Below are positions 12,240 to 22,520 of a stretch of DNA of 64,000 nucleotides, one piece after another; position 1 is the stretch's first letter; each line of letters opens with the position of its first letter. Made by a program: the position numbers and the translations under genes. The notes beneath the pieces were generated by a model. That model worked only from the letters and a program-made list of their open reading frames with translations. It did no database searches and was not told where the DNA came from. The DNA comes from Notolepis coatsorum (taxonomy: Eukaryota; Chordata; Actinopteri; Aulopiformes; Paralepididae), in contig OZ020589.1 in the NCBI GenBank assembly GCA_963971535.1, positions 81,289,184-81,353,183 on the forward strand, in the 5' to 3' direction.

Positions 12240-12636
12240 TTTTTTTATTTATTTCTCCAGCACCTTTGACACTATCCAATCATTGCAGCTAGTGGAGAAG
12301 CTCACGGTGATGCAGACCATGGCCTGGTGGCCTGGATCACCTCACCAACAGACCACAATATGTCCCCAAGGAACTGAGAAAGGATGAGAAAGAAGCTAGA
12401 CTCTATCCTGGAGAACCCATCCCATCCCCTCTACCAGGAGCTAGCTAAGATGAGGAGCACATTCAGCTATACACACGACAAAATCCTCAGTCCTTTGTGC
12501 CAGTAGCCATCAGGCTCCACAACCGAGGGCAAGGACTGTCCTCCCCCATTACTCATGCATTAGATCTTATTTGTGTATGCATATTTTATATTTATTGATT
12601 ATCTGCTTAATCTGTTTACTTATACCAGAATAGACT
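12240..12636 (+). pseudogene. Rex1/CR1-like LINE fragment, left part
   Basis: Plus-strand remains of a LINE ORF2. FSSTFDTIQS near 12257 matches the conserved reverse transcriptase block FSSAFNTIQP, and a later segment (RKKLDSILENPSHPLYQEL near 12390) resembles the ORF2 C terminus, so the part between them is deleted. The fragment is cut at 12636 by a DNA transposon with a possible 5-bp direct repeat AGACT, and appears to resume at 21239. It is related to the scrap at 40168-40400. Not functional. Confidence 0.6.
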
Positions 12637-13094
12637 AAGGCTGCGTCCCATTCCTCCCCTTGGCCCTACGGCTTGGCCCTACCCCTTGACCCAACCCTCG
12701 AGTCACCCTTCAGAGAGGAGCCATAAGGGGTGAATTGCACTACGAAATGGGACAGCACTAGCACTCAGTTTCCGACAGCGTAATGATGCAACTCACCCAC
12801 ACACTGACTGTTTACACTTACTGGCAGCTTACATTAGACCATGAAGCTTGCTCTGAATACCATGTAAATTATAACGAATGTCTTCAGTGTTTATGCTTGT
12901 ATATAAAAAGGTTTTTGGTATCAAACTCTTGACATTTTGTGTTGTTATTTTGAAGCACAAGTTTAATCAAATGTTAGTCAGGTTATTTATATTCATACAG
13001 TATGTCAGTCAAATAGAAAATTAATAGGTGAGACTATAATAAAGCATATACAGTAGTACATGGTATTGCATGGTACTACATGGCAGTATAGAGT

Positions 13095-13300
13095 ACGAAA
13101 GGTTATGTATATAACCTAGTTATATGAGTACTGGCTGAGCGTCCCGCTCTTAAGCCTATCGAGATATACCTCATCTCATGTACCTACTGTACTCCACTAA
13201 CGAAAAAACAAATACGCCCATCACCTGCCGGGTCCCGCCCCTATGGAGGCGTAGCCTATAAGACACTAGGCATGGTCACCAAACACTCTTCCTCGCCAAA
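13095..13300. repeat. DIRS inverted terminal repeat, left
   Basis: Positions 13140-13295 are the near-perfect reverse complement of 20055-20209. The outermost 45 bases (13095-13139) are not shared with the right end but are copied in the internal complementary region. Confidence 0.9.
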
Positions 13301-13346
13301 AAACCTGTTTCCAGGAAAAGATTCCTCAAAAGGGAACTCAGGGCCG

Positions 13347-13452
13347 TTAAGAGCGGGACGCTCAGCCAGTACTCATATAACTAGGTTATATACATAACCT
13401 TTCGTTATATTATCATACTTGGCCATCGCGTCCCGCTCTTAAGCCTATCAAG
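13347..13452. repeat. DIRS internal complementary region
   Basis: Bases 13347-13404 are the exact reverse complement of the element's left end (13096-13153, 58 of 58 by eye). Bases 13405-13452 are the reverse complement of the right end (about 20185-20234) with two mismatches. The join in the middle reads TTTCGTTATATT, matching the expected circle junction. Confidence 0.92.
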
Positions 13453-13678
13453 ATATGGGGTAGAGCGGACGCGAGGCCCGACAGATGTACCCCCTGAGGA
13501 CCCGTAAGCCCACATCAAGTGGTTGGGGAGTCCCATCACCCCATCCTTCCTAATGAAGGGCGGGCGCAGTCAACTCCACCTGAGTGCGAGTAAGAGGGAA
13601 CTAGAACCCCTTGAACACACAGCACAGGCGGAACCACGTGTGACCTAACACACTGTGGCCCATACCCACACACTCCTG

Positions 13679-15141
13679 CTACCCTACCAAAGGACGGGAA
13701 GCAGGAAAGGCCACAGACCCCAGAACCGCCTGGGAGACAGAACCCCCGGTCATGTCCATGAGGTAAAACCTTACAAAGGGGCCCGGGGAGGACCATGAAG
13801 CTGCAGCACAGATGTCCTCCACCGAGGCCCCACCCAGCAGAGCGGCAGAGGCAGCCACCCCACGAGTGGAGTGCGCCCTGACGCCCCCAGGGGGATCCAG
13901 CCCGGCCAACGTGTAGCAGAGGGCAATGCCCTCGCACAACCAATGGGACAGGCGCTGTTTCGATAGTGCCTTACCGGCACGAGAACCACCGTGACAGACA
14001 AAAAGCTGATCGGTAACCCTGAGTACAGCTGAGGTAAATTCCCAAAGCATGGACCGGACATGACAGGTGAAGGCCCGCATCTAACTCACTAGCGTGAGGA
14101 GGCGGACGAAACGGCTGAACCACAATATCCCTGGAGCGGAAGGAACCCCGGATATTCTTAGGCACGAAAGCAGGATTAGGCCGCAGAGTGGCACCGCAAT
14201 CGGAACGAAAAGACAGGCACTCTGGACGTACCGAAAGAGCACAGAGCTCACCCACGCGTTTAGCGGAGGTGACAGCCAGCAAGAACGCGGTCTTGAAAGA
14301 CAGCTGTCCCAACGGCGCTTGCTCAAGCGGCTCAAAACGGGGCCAAGGACAACCGACCGAGGACCAATTGAAGATCCCAACTCGGAGCCAAAGAGCGTTG
14401 CACCGGCTTAACGCGTCGAGCGCCAAGCAGGAAACGCTTCACAAGAGGGTGGCTGAACAAGACATCCCCCTCAAACCCCTCATGATAGGAGGATATAGCT
14501 GCTGCATATACCCTCACCGTCGAAGCCGACAGTCTACCAAGGAGAGACTGGAGATAACTAAGGACAGCATCCAGGGGGCAGGAGACTGGGTCCCGGCCCC
14601 CCACCTTACACCACTCTTGGAACATACGCCATCTGCCCGCGTAAAGCGCGACAGTGCAGGGAGCATGCGCATTCCGGATGGTATTAACCACAGAAGGGTC
14701 CATCCTCTCCAGACTTACCCTCCCACCAGCCACACCAACAGGCGTTGGCTCAACACCGGGTACTGGAACAGCGACCCGTGTTGCTGAGAGAGGGCCGTCG
14801 CCGACCAAGGAATAACCCAAGGTGGAGCGACCAGTAGCTGGATCAAGACCGGAAACCACACTGCCGTGCCCCGGTCCGGCGCAACCAGGATCACCGTCCT
14901 GCGCTACCTCCGTATCCGCTCCAACAGCTGACCCAACAGCTGTACAGGAGGAAAGGCGTACAGAAGACTGGGCGGCCATGGAAAGATCGAGAAGGCATCC
15001 ACCCCCAAGGGGGGATGATCTGCTCGAATGACCGAGAACCACAAGGGGCACTTGTGAGAGCGTCGGCTCGCAAACAGATCTACCGAGGCCTCCCCGAAAC
15101 TGTCCCAGATCTGTCTGACTATGTTGGGGCGGAGTTCCCAC
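13679..15141 (-). pseudogene. DIRS tyrosine recombinase (broken)
   Basis: This gene would integrate the circular DIRS DNA by tyrosine recombination. On the minus strand, a core-binding segment comes first (APCTVALYAGRWRMFQEWC, then LSASTVRVYAAAISSYHEGF, about 14830-14560). The catalytic domain follows: the first arginine in SAKRVGELCAL (about 14245), an HxxR box in VRAHSTRGVAAS (about 13870) and the likely nucleophile tyrosine in FVRFYLMD (about 13765). All catalytic landmarks can be seen, but the frame changes near 14330-14420 and again near 13980-14080, so no single ORF spans it. Its position at the 3' end of the element, next to the internal complementary region, is as expected for DIRS. 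Confidence 0.85.
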
Positions 15142-15513
15142 TCATCGTAACGAGGACCGCCCCGAGACATCATATCCGCGCCCACATTCTCTGCACCAGG
15201 ATAGAGTCATAGAGAAAAACCACCTCTGTATCCTCCTCATGAAGAGGAGGCCAAGAGGAACCACCGTGTGAGCAGATGCCATCATACCGAGCAGGCGCAT
15301 CACTTGCAGCGCCGTGACCGTCCCTCCCAGACGGAAACCCCAGAGCGTGCGAAGGATAGACACCCGCAGCTGCTCCGAGAGGGTTACAATCATGGGCCTT
15401 GACCTCAACGTCAAGCCAAGTACTCCACCTGTTGACTGGGAAGAGGCAAACTCTTCTTCCAGTTCACAGCAAAACCCAGCCTGGTGAGGAATTCCACCAC
15501 CAGACTGGGACAT
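14904..15513 (-). pseudogene. DIRS reverse transcriptase end and RNase H remnant
   Basis: Read on the minus strand, 15513-15235 carries the end of the reverse transcriptase connection region (LGLTLRSRPMIVTLSEQ, then VMRLLGMMASAHTVVPLGL and MRRIQRWF). Within a few codons this joins to the sequence that normally ends the RNase H domain (GADMMSRGGPRYDEW, then VDLFASRRSHKCPLWFS at about 15180-15040). The RNase H core expected between them is absent, implying a deletion of several hundred bases around 15200-15240. A one-base frameshift near 15415 also breaks the segment. An L2 element at about 15511 separates it from the rest of the reverse transcriptase. Confidence 0.75.
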
Positions 15514-15519
15514 GTTTAA

Positions 15520-17370
15520 AGGAAACAGTGGCGGACGGTATTGTCCTCACAAAGAAGGCGCGGGTTTTCCCAAACCAGAAGCCTTGGGTGGACAGCACTA
15601 TAAGAGCAGCCCTGAACTCACGCACCACGGCTTATAACCTGGGCAGAGAGTCAGGAAATATGGAAGAGTACAAGGCTTCAGTCTACACTCTGCGCAAGGC
15701 TGTTAAACTTGCTAAGAAGACATATGCTGAGAAACTGGAGACACAAATGGCACAAAACGACACAAGAGGCTTGTGGAGGGGACTGAAGACAATAACTGAC
15801 TACAAAGTCAGCGCCCCCTCAATGGGGAGCGACGACGCCTCTCTCGCGGACAAACTCAACTCCTTCTACGCTCGGTTCGGTGTAGACAGTGTCGCCGCTA
15901 GCCCTCTGGCTAGTGACGTCACTGGCACACCGGCTGTTGTGGAGGGGGGGGGGCAACCGCGGGGGGGCGGGGGCGCTCTCTCGTTGTCGGAACACAGTGT
16001 GAGAAGAGCATTTATGCAGGTGAACACCAGGAAGGCTGCGGGCCCAGATGGTATAACAGGACGCATACTTAAGTCCTGTGCAAACCAGCTTGCCCCGGTG
16101 TTCACCGCCATATTTAATCAATCCCTGGCGGAGTCAGTAGTCCCTGCCTGCTTCAAGATGTCTACCATCATCCCTGTACCGAAGAAACCCTCCCCAACAT
16201 GTCCAAATGACTACAGACCGGTGGCACTCACCTCTGTGGTCATGAAATGTTTCGAGAGGCTGGTCAAGGACCACATTTGTGCCTCTCTCCCCAGTGATAT
16301 GGACCCTATGCAATTTGCATACAGGACAAACAGGTCCACTGATGACGCGGTCTCCCAGGTACTGCACAGCACTCTCTCCCACCTTGACCGTCAGAAGGGG
16401 GGCTATGTGAGACGGTTGTTCATTGACTACAGCTCAGCGTTCAACACCATAGTCCCCACCAGACTGGTGGACAAGCTGATCGAGCTAGGTCTGAGCTCCG
16501 CCCTGAGCGCCTGGGTACTGGACTTTCTGAGTGAAAGACCCCAGGCGGTCAGGGTGGGGGGTCAGACCTCCAACACCATCACCCTGAGCATCGGGTCCCC
16601 CCAGGGCTGTGTTCTAAGCCCCCTGCTGTACTCACTCTACACACTCGATTGTGTGGCCAAGTTCAGCTCCAACTCCATAGTGAAGTTCGCAGACGACACA
16701 GTGGTGGTGGGGCTGATCTCGGACAACGACGAGAAGGCCTACCGAGAGGAGGTTGAGGTACTGGAACGTTGGTGCCAGAACAACAGCCTGCTCCTGAACA
16801 TTGGTAAAACCAAGGAGCTGATCGTGGATTATAGGAGAGGACAGCAGGAGACACACACACCACTGATGATTAACGGGGCTACCGTGGACAGGGTGAGCAG
16901 CTTCAAGTACCTGGGGGTCCACATCTCAGAGGATCTGACATGGTCAACACACATAGACACAGTAGTAAAGAAAGCGAAGCAGCGCCTCTACCACCTGAGA
17001 CAGTTAAGGAAGTTCAGAGTATCGGGGAAGATACTCCAGTCCTTCTACTCAGGAGCTGTAGAGCATCTTGACCGGAAACATCACTGCCTGGTATGGGAAC
17101 AGCACGGCACAGGACAAGAAGGCCCTACAGAGAGTGGTGCGCTCAGCCGAGCGTACCACGGGTATTGCGCTACCTCCCCTGCAGGCTCTATACAACAAGA
17201 GGTGCAAATCCAGAGCCTGCAGGATAATGAAAGACCCCCACCACCCCAATAACAGCCTGTTCCAGCTGCTGAGGTCAGGCAGACGCCTGCGAACCCCAGC
17301 TACGAGGACGGAGAGGCTTAGGCTAAGCTTCTTCCCCCAGGCCATCAGAGCCTTGAACAATGAACATTGA
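15520..17370 (+). pseudogene. L2-type LINE ORF2, reverse transcriptase and C terminus
   Basis: The retained part of ORF2 starts after the endonuclease (FPNQKPWVDSTIRAALNSRT near 15570) and holds a nearly complete reverse transcriptase: KAAGPDGITGRILKSC, NDYRPVALTSVVMKC, FIDYSSAFNTI, GSPQGCVLSPLLYSLYT and the catalytic FADD at 16686-16697. The C-terminal region follows (FKYLGVHIS, WCQNNSLLLN). The reading frame shifts near 17055-17067, where the frame carrying TGNITAWYGNST and ending FFPQAIRALNNEH at 17370 takes over; the shift fits a 2-base loss. The upstream ATG at 15399 lies in DIRS DNA and is not a LINE start. A run of G near 15946-15971 encodes a Gly-rich insert. Confidence 0.88.
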
Positions 17371-17803
17371 GAGACACAGAAACTGAACTATCCACACACA
17401 AGCACACACTAGCACATACACGACACGCACGCTGAGCACGCTCACACACTAGCAGCCACTTTAACACTCATGCCGCACACACGCACACTTATGGCCAGAG
17501 GAAAGGCCACTTAAATTAGTATAACATCAGGAACAGTGTATTGCACTACTAAAGCTACCTAGCATGTCCTATATGCTCTGTAAATACTATGTACAGATAC
17601 CGAGATGGCACACCATGCACCTGTTTATTGCACTGTTGTTTTTTATTGGATTCTATTATATGTTGTACCACTGTATTTTTATTGGATTCTATTATATGTT
17701 GTACCACTGTATTGCACATCGTCGCGGGCAAGACCAGCCGCATTTCATTGTATACCTGTATGCCGTGACAATTAAAACTCTTGACTTGACTTGACTTGAC
17801 TTG
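17371..17803 (+). other. L2 3' UTR with tandem segment and TTGAC tail
   Basis: Noncoding 3' UTR of the L2 element. TTTTTATTGGATTCTATTAT-type segments occur twice in tandem (about 17639 and 17675). The UTR ends in the TTGAC tail. Confidence 0.6.
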
Positions 17804-18834
17804 TATGAGACCTGGCAACCTCCTCCGAACGACTGAGGAGGAGAATGTCATCGAGATAGAATAGAACCCGTATTCCCCGACGACGTAGAGGCTCCAGCGC
17901 AGTCGCTACGCACTTGGTGAATGTGCGGGGAGCCAGAGAATAGCCGAACGGCAAACTCTGGTACTCGTACGCTACGCCCTGAAACAGGAACTGCAGGAAC
18001 TTCCTGTGAAGAGGGAAAATCGGGATGTGAAAATACGCATCCTTCAGGTCTATGGAGGTGAACCAGTCTCCCCTTCTGACAGCAAGCAGAAGGAGTTTGA
18101 CTGTCAACATCCTGAACGGTCTCGCTACAATCAACCGATTGAACGCGGACAGATCCAGTATAGGTCTGACCCCCCCCGTTTTCTTGGGCACCAGAAAATA
18201 ACGGGAGTAGACGCCTGACATCGCGTCCTCTCTCGGGACCACGACTACGGCCTGCTTCGCCAACAGAGATTGGATCTCGTCGGCCAGGGCTGTCACTGCT
18301 TCTGACCCTGACAATAGGGTCGGCACCAAACCTGAGAACGGAGGGTGGGGTTGCGTGAACTGCAACACAAGCCCCTCCTTCAACGTTCTCTCTATCCACC
18401 CCCCCAAACGGCATTCTTGTCGTCATATGTGAAAATAATCCCACAGCGCACCCGCCGTCAACTGACGCTGGGCCGCAAGGAACAGTAGATAGTTGGCCCG
18501 GTCCCTCCCGCTGTGCGACGCACCCAAGGGGGGACCCCGACAGAAAAGGCCGGTTTGATACGGGAGAAGCTGTCATCAAACTGGTTGACACACACCCCCC
18601 CCCCCCTGAACACCCCTCTAGCGCATGCTGAGGAGTTGTTCTACAGCTAGACACGCAAGGCATGAGGACCCCATGGGCTCCTACACGCCGAAGCCCTGCA
18701 GTGATATTGCTATCACCCAAATCACGCTTGCCTCTTCTTTGCAGACCACTGCCGCTCTCACGGGAGTGGGAGGCATCAGCGTGATACCCCGCCTGGCGAA
18801 GGCGAGGCCGGGGTAACCCTTGCTGTGCATTCAA
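17804..18834 (-). pseudogene. DIRS reverse transcriptase (broken)
   Basis: Minus-strand reverse transcriptase of the DIRS element. Clear motifs, in order: VYSRYFLVPKKTGGVRPILD, SIDLKDAYFHIPI, LPFGYSLAPRTFTK and the catalytic FYLDDILLLS (about 17873-17840), all in the frame that opens at 18407. The upstream frame (from 18834) carries Gly/Ser-rich sequence likely joining Gag and reverse transcriptase, so a frameshift lies near 18420. The 3' end is cut by the L2 insertion just after the YLDD region, at SEEVARSH. With the fragment beyond 15510 the domain would have been complete before the insertion. Confidence 0.88.
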
Positions 18835-19028
18835 CAGAAGAGGCCTCGAGTCCCCCTGCTGACCACTGTAGCTAGTGGCAGCCGTAACACCAGGCTACCC
18901 CATCACACAACGTGTGGTGCAGGAGCCACGCGACAGCACAACATTCTCACGGACAGACCCAGGCTCAGCCATCAACTGGGTGTCAGCCCCTGTCCCCATG
19001 AGAAGTGAAGAATGGGGCCGCATGCGCT

Positions 19029-20003
19029 TCAAAGAAGTGTTTTCTCCCAGCCGAATACACCCAAAATGGCCGATCCCTCGGCCGTCAAGGCTGTCGGCCT
19101 TGTGGATCCCTGTTGACTCTCCGCCCAGGGCACCACTGGCGGGGGAAACATGGCCGCCTGTCGAGGGCCTCGCCACAGTCGTTGATGAGGCCGTGCTCCC
19201 ACCTCTGGCTGCACACCGTGAGGCGGTGTGGGACCCAGATCAACAACCGCCTGCGCCTCCACAGAATGACCAAAAAGTCTTTCCGTGGAAAAAGGAGTCG
19301 TGAGGAGAGAAAACCTATCATCTTCCCCAAGAGGAGAGTGCTCCAACCAAACATGCCTAACAACAAACGTTGATAGCATCCTAATCCTCCCCGCAGTTAT
19401 AGCTTGCGACTGAGTCAAGATCTCTATAACACCACAAACATGCAACATGTTTACAATGTCGGCTGGACCCATAGCCCCACTACCCGACGTCAATGTTGTT
19501 AGCCCTTTTACCTGTAAAAAAGGTAAATAAGACTCAGCGAAACCCCCCACATTAGCAACCGACTGACCTTCATCAATGAACCGGGCAAGAGGAGGGAAAA
19601 GTGGCAACGTCCCGCGGCGGGGAATATTAGAACAACGACCCATTTCAGCATCAACATTAGCATTAGCAGTAGCATTAGTAGCATTAGTGTAAGCAGCATG
19701 CTCCAGGATAGCCAGGAAATCGTCCACTACAGTGGAACGTTCACCAAGCCACCCCGGCCCTGGCGCCGAAACACACTTCACAGCATTACTAACACCAACA
19801 TCAATGCCTGATGACACAGGGCCTACCTGTGTACAAGCTGGCCCGATAGCCAAACCTTGTACGCTGCTCCTTGGTCTGCTGCCACCAGACGAGGAAACAT
19901 CAACATAGGCCCGACGTGTCGCTGAAACATGCCCCGAAGATTCCAGGGGTAAGCAAACCTCCGGTAAGCTTTCAACATTAAGCAATTTCTCTAATCTTTT
20001 CAT
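19029..20003 (-). CDS. DIRS ORF1, Gag-like protein
   Basis: A 324-codon open frame on the minus strand, first in the DIRS element, about 50 bases inside the terminal repeat. Its place matches the Gag-like ORF1 of DIRS elements, which is thought to form the particle. I recognise no zinc knuckle. The middle has a short Ala/Asn-rich repeat (AAYTNATNATANANVDAEM) encoded by a GCATTAGTA-type trinucleotide run at about 19640-19690, followed by a segment rich in hydrophobic residues. The frame is intact, but the end near 19029 may not be the original stop. The assignment rests mainly on position. Confidence 0.6.
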   Translation of the reverse strand: MKRLEKLLNVESLPEVCLPLESSGHVSATRRAYVDVSSSGGSRPRSSVQGLAIGPACTQVGPVSSGIDVGVSNAVKCVSAPGPGWLGERSTVVDDFLAILEHAAYTNATNATANANVDAEMGRCSNIPRRGTLPLFPPLARFIDEGQSVANVGGFAESYLPFLQVKGLTTLTSGSGAMGPADIVNMLHVCGVIEILTQSQAITAGRIRMLSTFVVRHVWLEHSPLGEDDRFSLLTTPFSTERLFGHSVEAQAVVDLGPTPPHGVQPEVGARPHQRLWRGPRQAAMFPPPVVPWAESQQGSTRPTALTAEGSAILGVFGWEKTLL

Positions 20004-20054
20004 AACAACTAGTTACATAAGGCACACTGCGACCGTTATGATGGAAACGAAATA

Positions 20055-20234
20055 GAGGAAGAGTGTTTGGTGACCATGCCTAGTGTCTTATAGGCTACGC
20101 CTCCATAGGGGTGGGACCCGGCAGGTGATGGGCGTATTTGTTTTTTCGTTAGTGGAGTACAGTAGGTACATGAGATGAGGTATATCTCGATAGGCTTAAG
20201 AGCGGGACGCGATGGCCAAGTACGATAATATAAC
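20055..20234. repeat. DIRS inverted terminal repeat, right
   Basis: Reverse complement of the left terminal repeat, starting GAGGAAGAGTGTTTGGTGAC and ending GATAATATAAC at 20234. The last 25 or so bases are unique to this end and appear in complement within the internal complementary region. Confidence 0.9.
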
Positions 20235-21185
20235 TACATGATACAACAGAATATGACCATGGTAGTACAGGGTACAACATGGTATTGCAGGTTAATACAG
20301 AGTACTGCAGTGTATTACATGGTACTGGTAGTGGTAGTACATATTAACCTTTTACTTCTAGGTTCTCTTGGTATAAATTCTAGTATTTCGCATGTATAGA
20401 TAATACAAATCCACTGCAAATATTAACAATTGTAGAAAATACACTACCCACACTATTGTTCTGGCATTTTGTCAACCATGCGTTGAAACAGGGCCAAGGA
20501 GCAATCTGTTTTCCTCCCCCTCAAATGTATACTCTCTTTTAGAAACTCTGTCTCTTAAACAGTACTGTACATTTGTATATCTTGTACTGTATGTCATAAA
20601 TATCTGGATGTAACAGTACTGTTTATCTGTATGTCATAAATGTTATGATGAATTGAAAATGGGGGACGCTGATGTAAACAAGACGAAAGTCTTTCTCTGG
20701 TCTGCATCCCAATTGTGTGTATTGAGCCGTACTGTATTGTTGTACGCATTCTGCAATATGTTAATACAATTTCCATTCATTCAATCAATCCCATACGCTT
20801 TGCCAGTAATCATATAACTAGGGTTATAGGATAACCACTCGTTAAATCGCGATTTTTTATTGGTTTGTCATGACAAACCAATTACATAATCCAACTTATG
20901 TATAAAAAACTGACATATTCCAGTTGACTACTGTATATTTTTTTAATGATTCGTTACGAAAAAATACTTCCATTTGTCTAAATTACTGGTACCGCTCCGC
21001 CATTTTCTTTTTCTTTAGATTTGCGAAAGGTTTGCAGTGCATTCTGGGAAATACCATCTCTCCCTTGAAATCGAGCCTGCATCTTGGCAGACTTCGTTTG
21101 TAGGCCATTTGGAGGGCTGAAACGTCACTACCCCTTGATCCAAAGTGAAATGGGACACCCCTACACTTCGCAGTAACGCGCAAAA
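20235..21185. other. Interior of the DNA transposon, right part
   Basis: Noncoding. Contains several ACATGGTA-like motifs near 20260-20330 that also occur on the left side near 13060-13085, so the DIRS element inserted into a repetitive noncoding interior. No ORF with a motif was seen. Confidence 0.45.
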
Positions 21186-21238
21186 CGGAGCCATAGGGCC
21201 AAGGGGTAGGGCCAAGGGGAGAATTGGGACGCAGCAAA

Positions 21239-21872
21239 AGACTCAGTATGAGTATTGCACACTGTACAGAGTAGACTAGTATAGAGTTAGTTGTACATGG
21301 GGTTGACTTAGGATATCATTTGTATTTTATTAATTTTTTCCTCTCACCTTTTATTCTTATATTTTTATTTTCATATAATTATTGTCATTTTTATTATACT
21401 GCCTGCACCTACCTACCCTGTGCTGTTATGACCCCGATTTCCCCAAGGTGATTAATAAAGGAACATCTTATTCATATGTATTACCACTGTCTATCTATTA
21501 TAGTGTATAGTGTTATACTTGCTGTACATACTGTGTATACCCTAGTTTTTCCTTATCTTTTCTACGTATAATTCATATCTATTCATATTATTTAAACCAC
21601 TGGCTACACTGGTCACACTAGTGTATTCGTATACTGTTTGTCTATAGTGTGTCTAGCTACACACATACTGTACATCAATACTGTTTATACTGTACCTTAG
21701 CTAAGCGACTATATTCTATACACATGATATACATGTACATTACAATGCACTTTACCCCTCCTTTACACTCTGGTTAGATGTGTCGTGGATGCCCTTACTA
21801 CATTGTGTTGTATTCGGTACTTGTACCCGGTACAATGACAATAAAGTGTAATCTAATCTAATCTACTTCCGA
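21239..21872 (+). mobile_element. Rex1/CR1-like LINE fragment, right part (3' UTR)
   Basis: Likely continuation of the LINE cut at 12636: both flanks of the DNA transposon carry AGACT. This part is noncoding 3' UTR ending in ACAATGACAATAAAGTGTAA followed by repeated AATCT units (21850-21868), the short tandem tail usual for CR1/L2/Rex1 LINEs. Confidence 0.6.
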
Positions 21873-22499
21873 GCAGTAAACTGATCGCCGTGTCGCTGGC
21901 CAGGCAGGTAGTCTGACTGAGGAGAATTATTGTTGGAAGCATTGTCCTTTCAAACCAAAAACATCATCCATTCTGCCCTGTAACCCTGAGCTGTTGTGTC
22001 CTAAAACAGCTATATCAATATCAATATGCCTGGGAGACTCTCTGTTGGTTTCACAACATGATGGAATCTTTATTGAAAGATATATGGTATAATGGAAATG
22101 TTTTTCCATACAGTATTATAGGGTTTTATCCTGTCCTATAAAATTCCTCTCTCATTTTCTCCCTGTATTTTCTCTCCTTTCTTTCGAAGGCATAATGTAG
22201 CAGTATGTACAATGGTACATACAGTGCCGTCTGGGAGAAATGCGAGGCCCTGTGCAAGATTTAAACGCGAGACCCCCCCCCCCCCCCCCTACCCTAAAGG
22301 AAAAAAAATTATTTATATAATTTAAAAAAGGGGTGCTCGTGAGCAGCAACATGTAACACATGTCCGATTTGAGCTCTGCACGAAAACAATTATTTCGTAA
22401 AATTTCAGCCTTTAGACGAATATTAGAACTTGCTTAAATAGAGTATAACCACTCAACAACACAAGGAAAACAGTTTTTTCGCAAATATTCTGTTAAACT
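21873..22499. other. No gene; poly-C run
   Basis: Nothing coding. A run of about 20 C lies at 22269-22288, next to an A-rich patch (22300-22330). L1 copy B begins within or just after this stretch; its exact 5' end was not defined. Confidence 0.4.
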
Positions 22500-22520
22500 T
22501 GAACGACAATCGACCCTCAG

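Larger units (their letters stand above)
15511..17803 (+). mobile_element. L2-type LINE, 5' truncated, inserted in the DIRS element
   Basis: A plus-strand L2/CR1-group LINE that interrupts the DIRS reverse transcriptase: DIRS sequence ends near 15510 and resumes near 17804. Its 3' end is ATTAAAACTCTTGACTTGAC followed by further TTGAC units, the short tandem tail typical of this group. The 5' end is truncated within ORF2, upstream of the reverse transcriptase. I could not define a target-site duplication. Confidence 0.85.
13095..20234 (-). mobile_element. DIRS-type tyrosine-recombinase retrotransposon
   Basis: A minus-strand DIRS element. In coding order it has: an inverted terminal repeat, a Gag-like ORF (20003-19029), reverse transcriptase (18834-17804), a remnant of RNase H, a tyrosine recombinase (15141-13679), an internal complementary region (13347-13452) and the other inverted repeat. 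Unlike LTR elements it has no direct target duplication. DIRS elements replicate through a circle whose junction is templated by the internal complementary region. Several frameshifts, an RNase H deletion and an L2 insertion make this copy inactive. Confidence 0.9.
12637..21238. mobile_element. Non-autonomous DNA transposon hosting a DIRS element
   Basis: Imperfect terminal inverted repeats face each other at 12639-12690 (GCTGCGTCCCATTCCTCCCC) and 21186-21235 (its complement, reading GCTGCGTCCCAATTCTCCCC on the minus strand). Both continue with CTTGGCCCTA blocks. AGACT occurs just outside both ends (12632-12636 and 21239-21243), a possible target-site duplication. Without the nested DIRS element (13095-20234) the transposon is about 1.5 kb and has no coding sequence. 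The superfamily is not identified: the TIRs and the 5-bp repeat do not settle it. Confidence 0.7.

Noticed and set aside
14094..14787. Plus-strand ORFs of 105 and 199 codons in the DIRS element
   Set aside because: They lie antisense to the tyrosine recombinase, whose catalytic motifs are clear on the minus strand.
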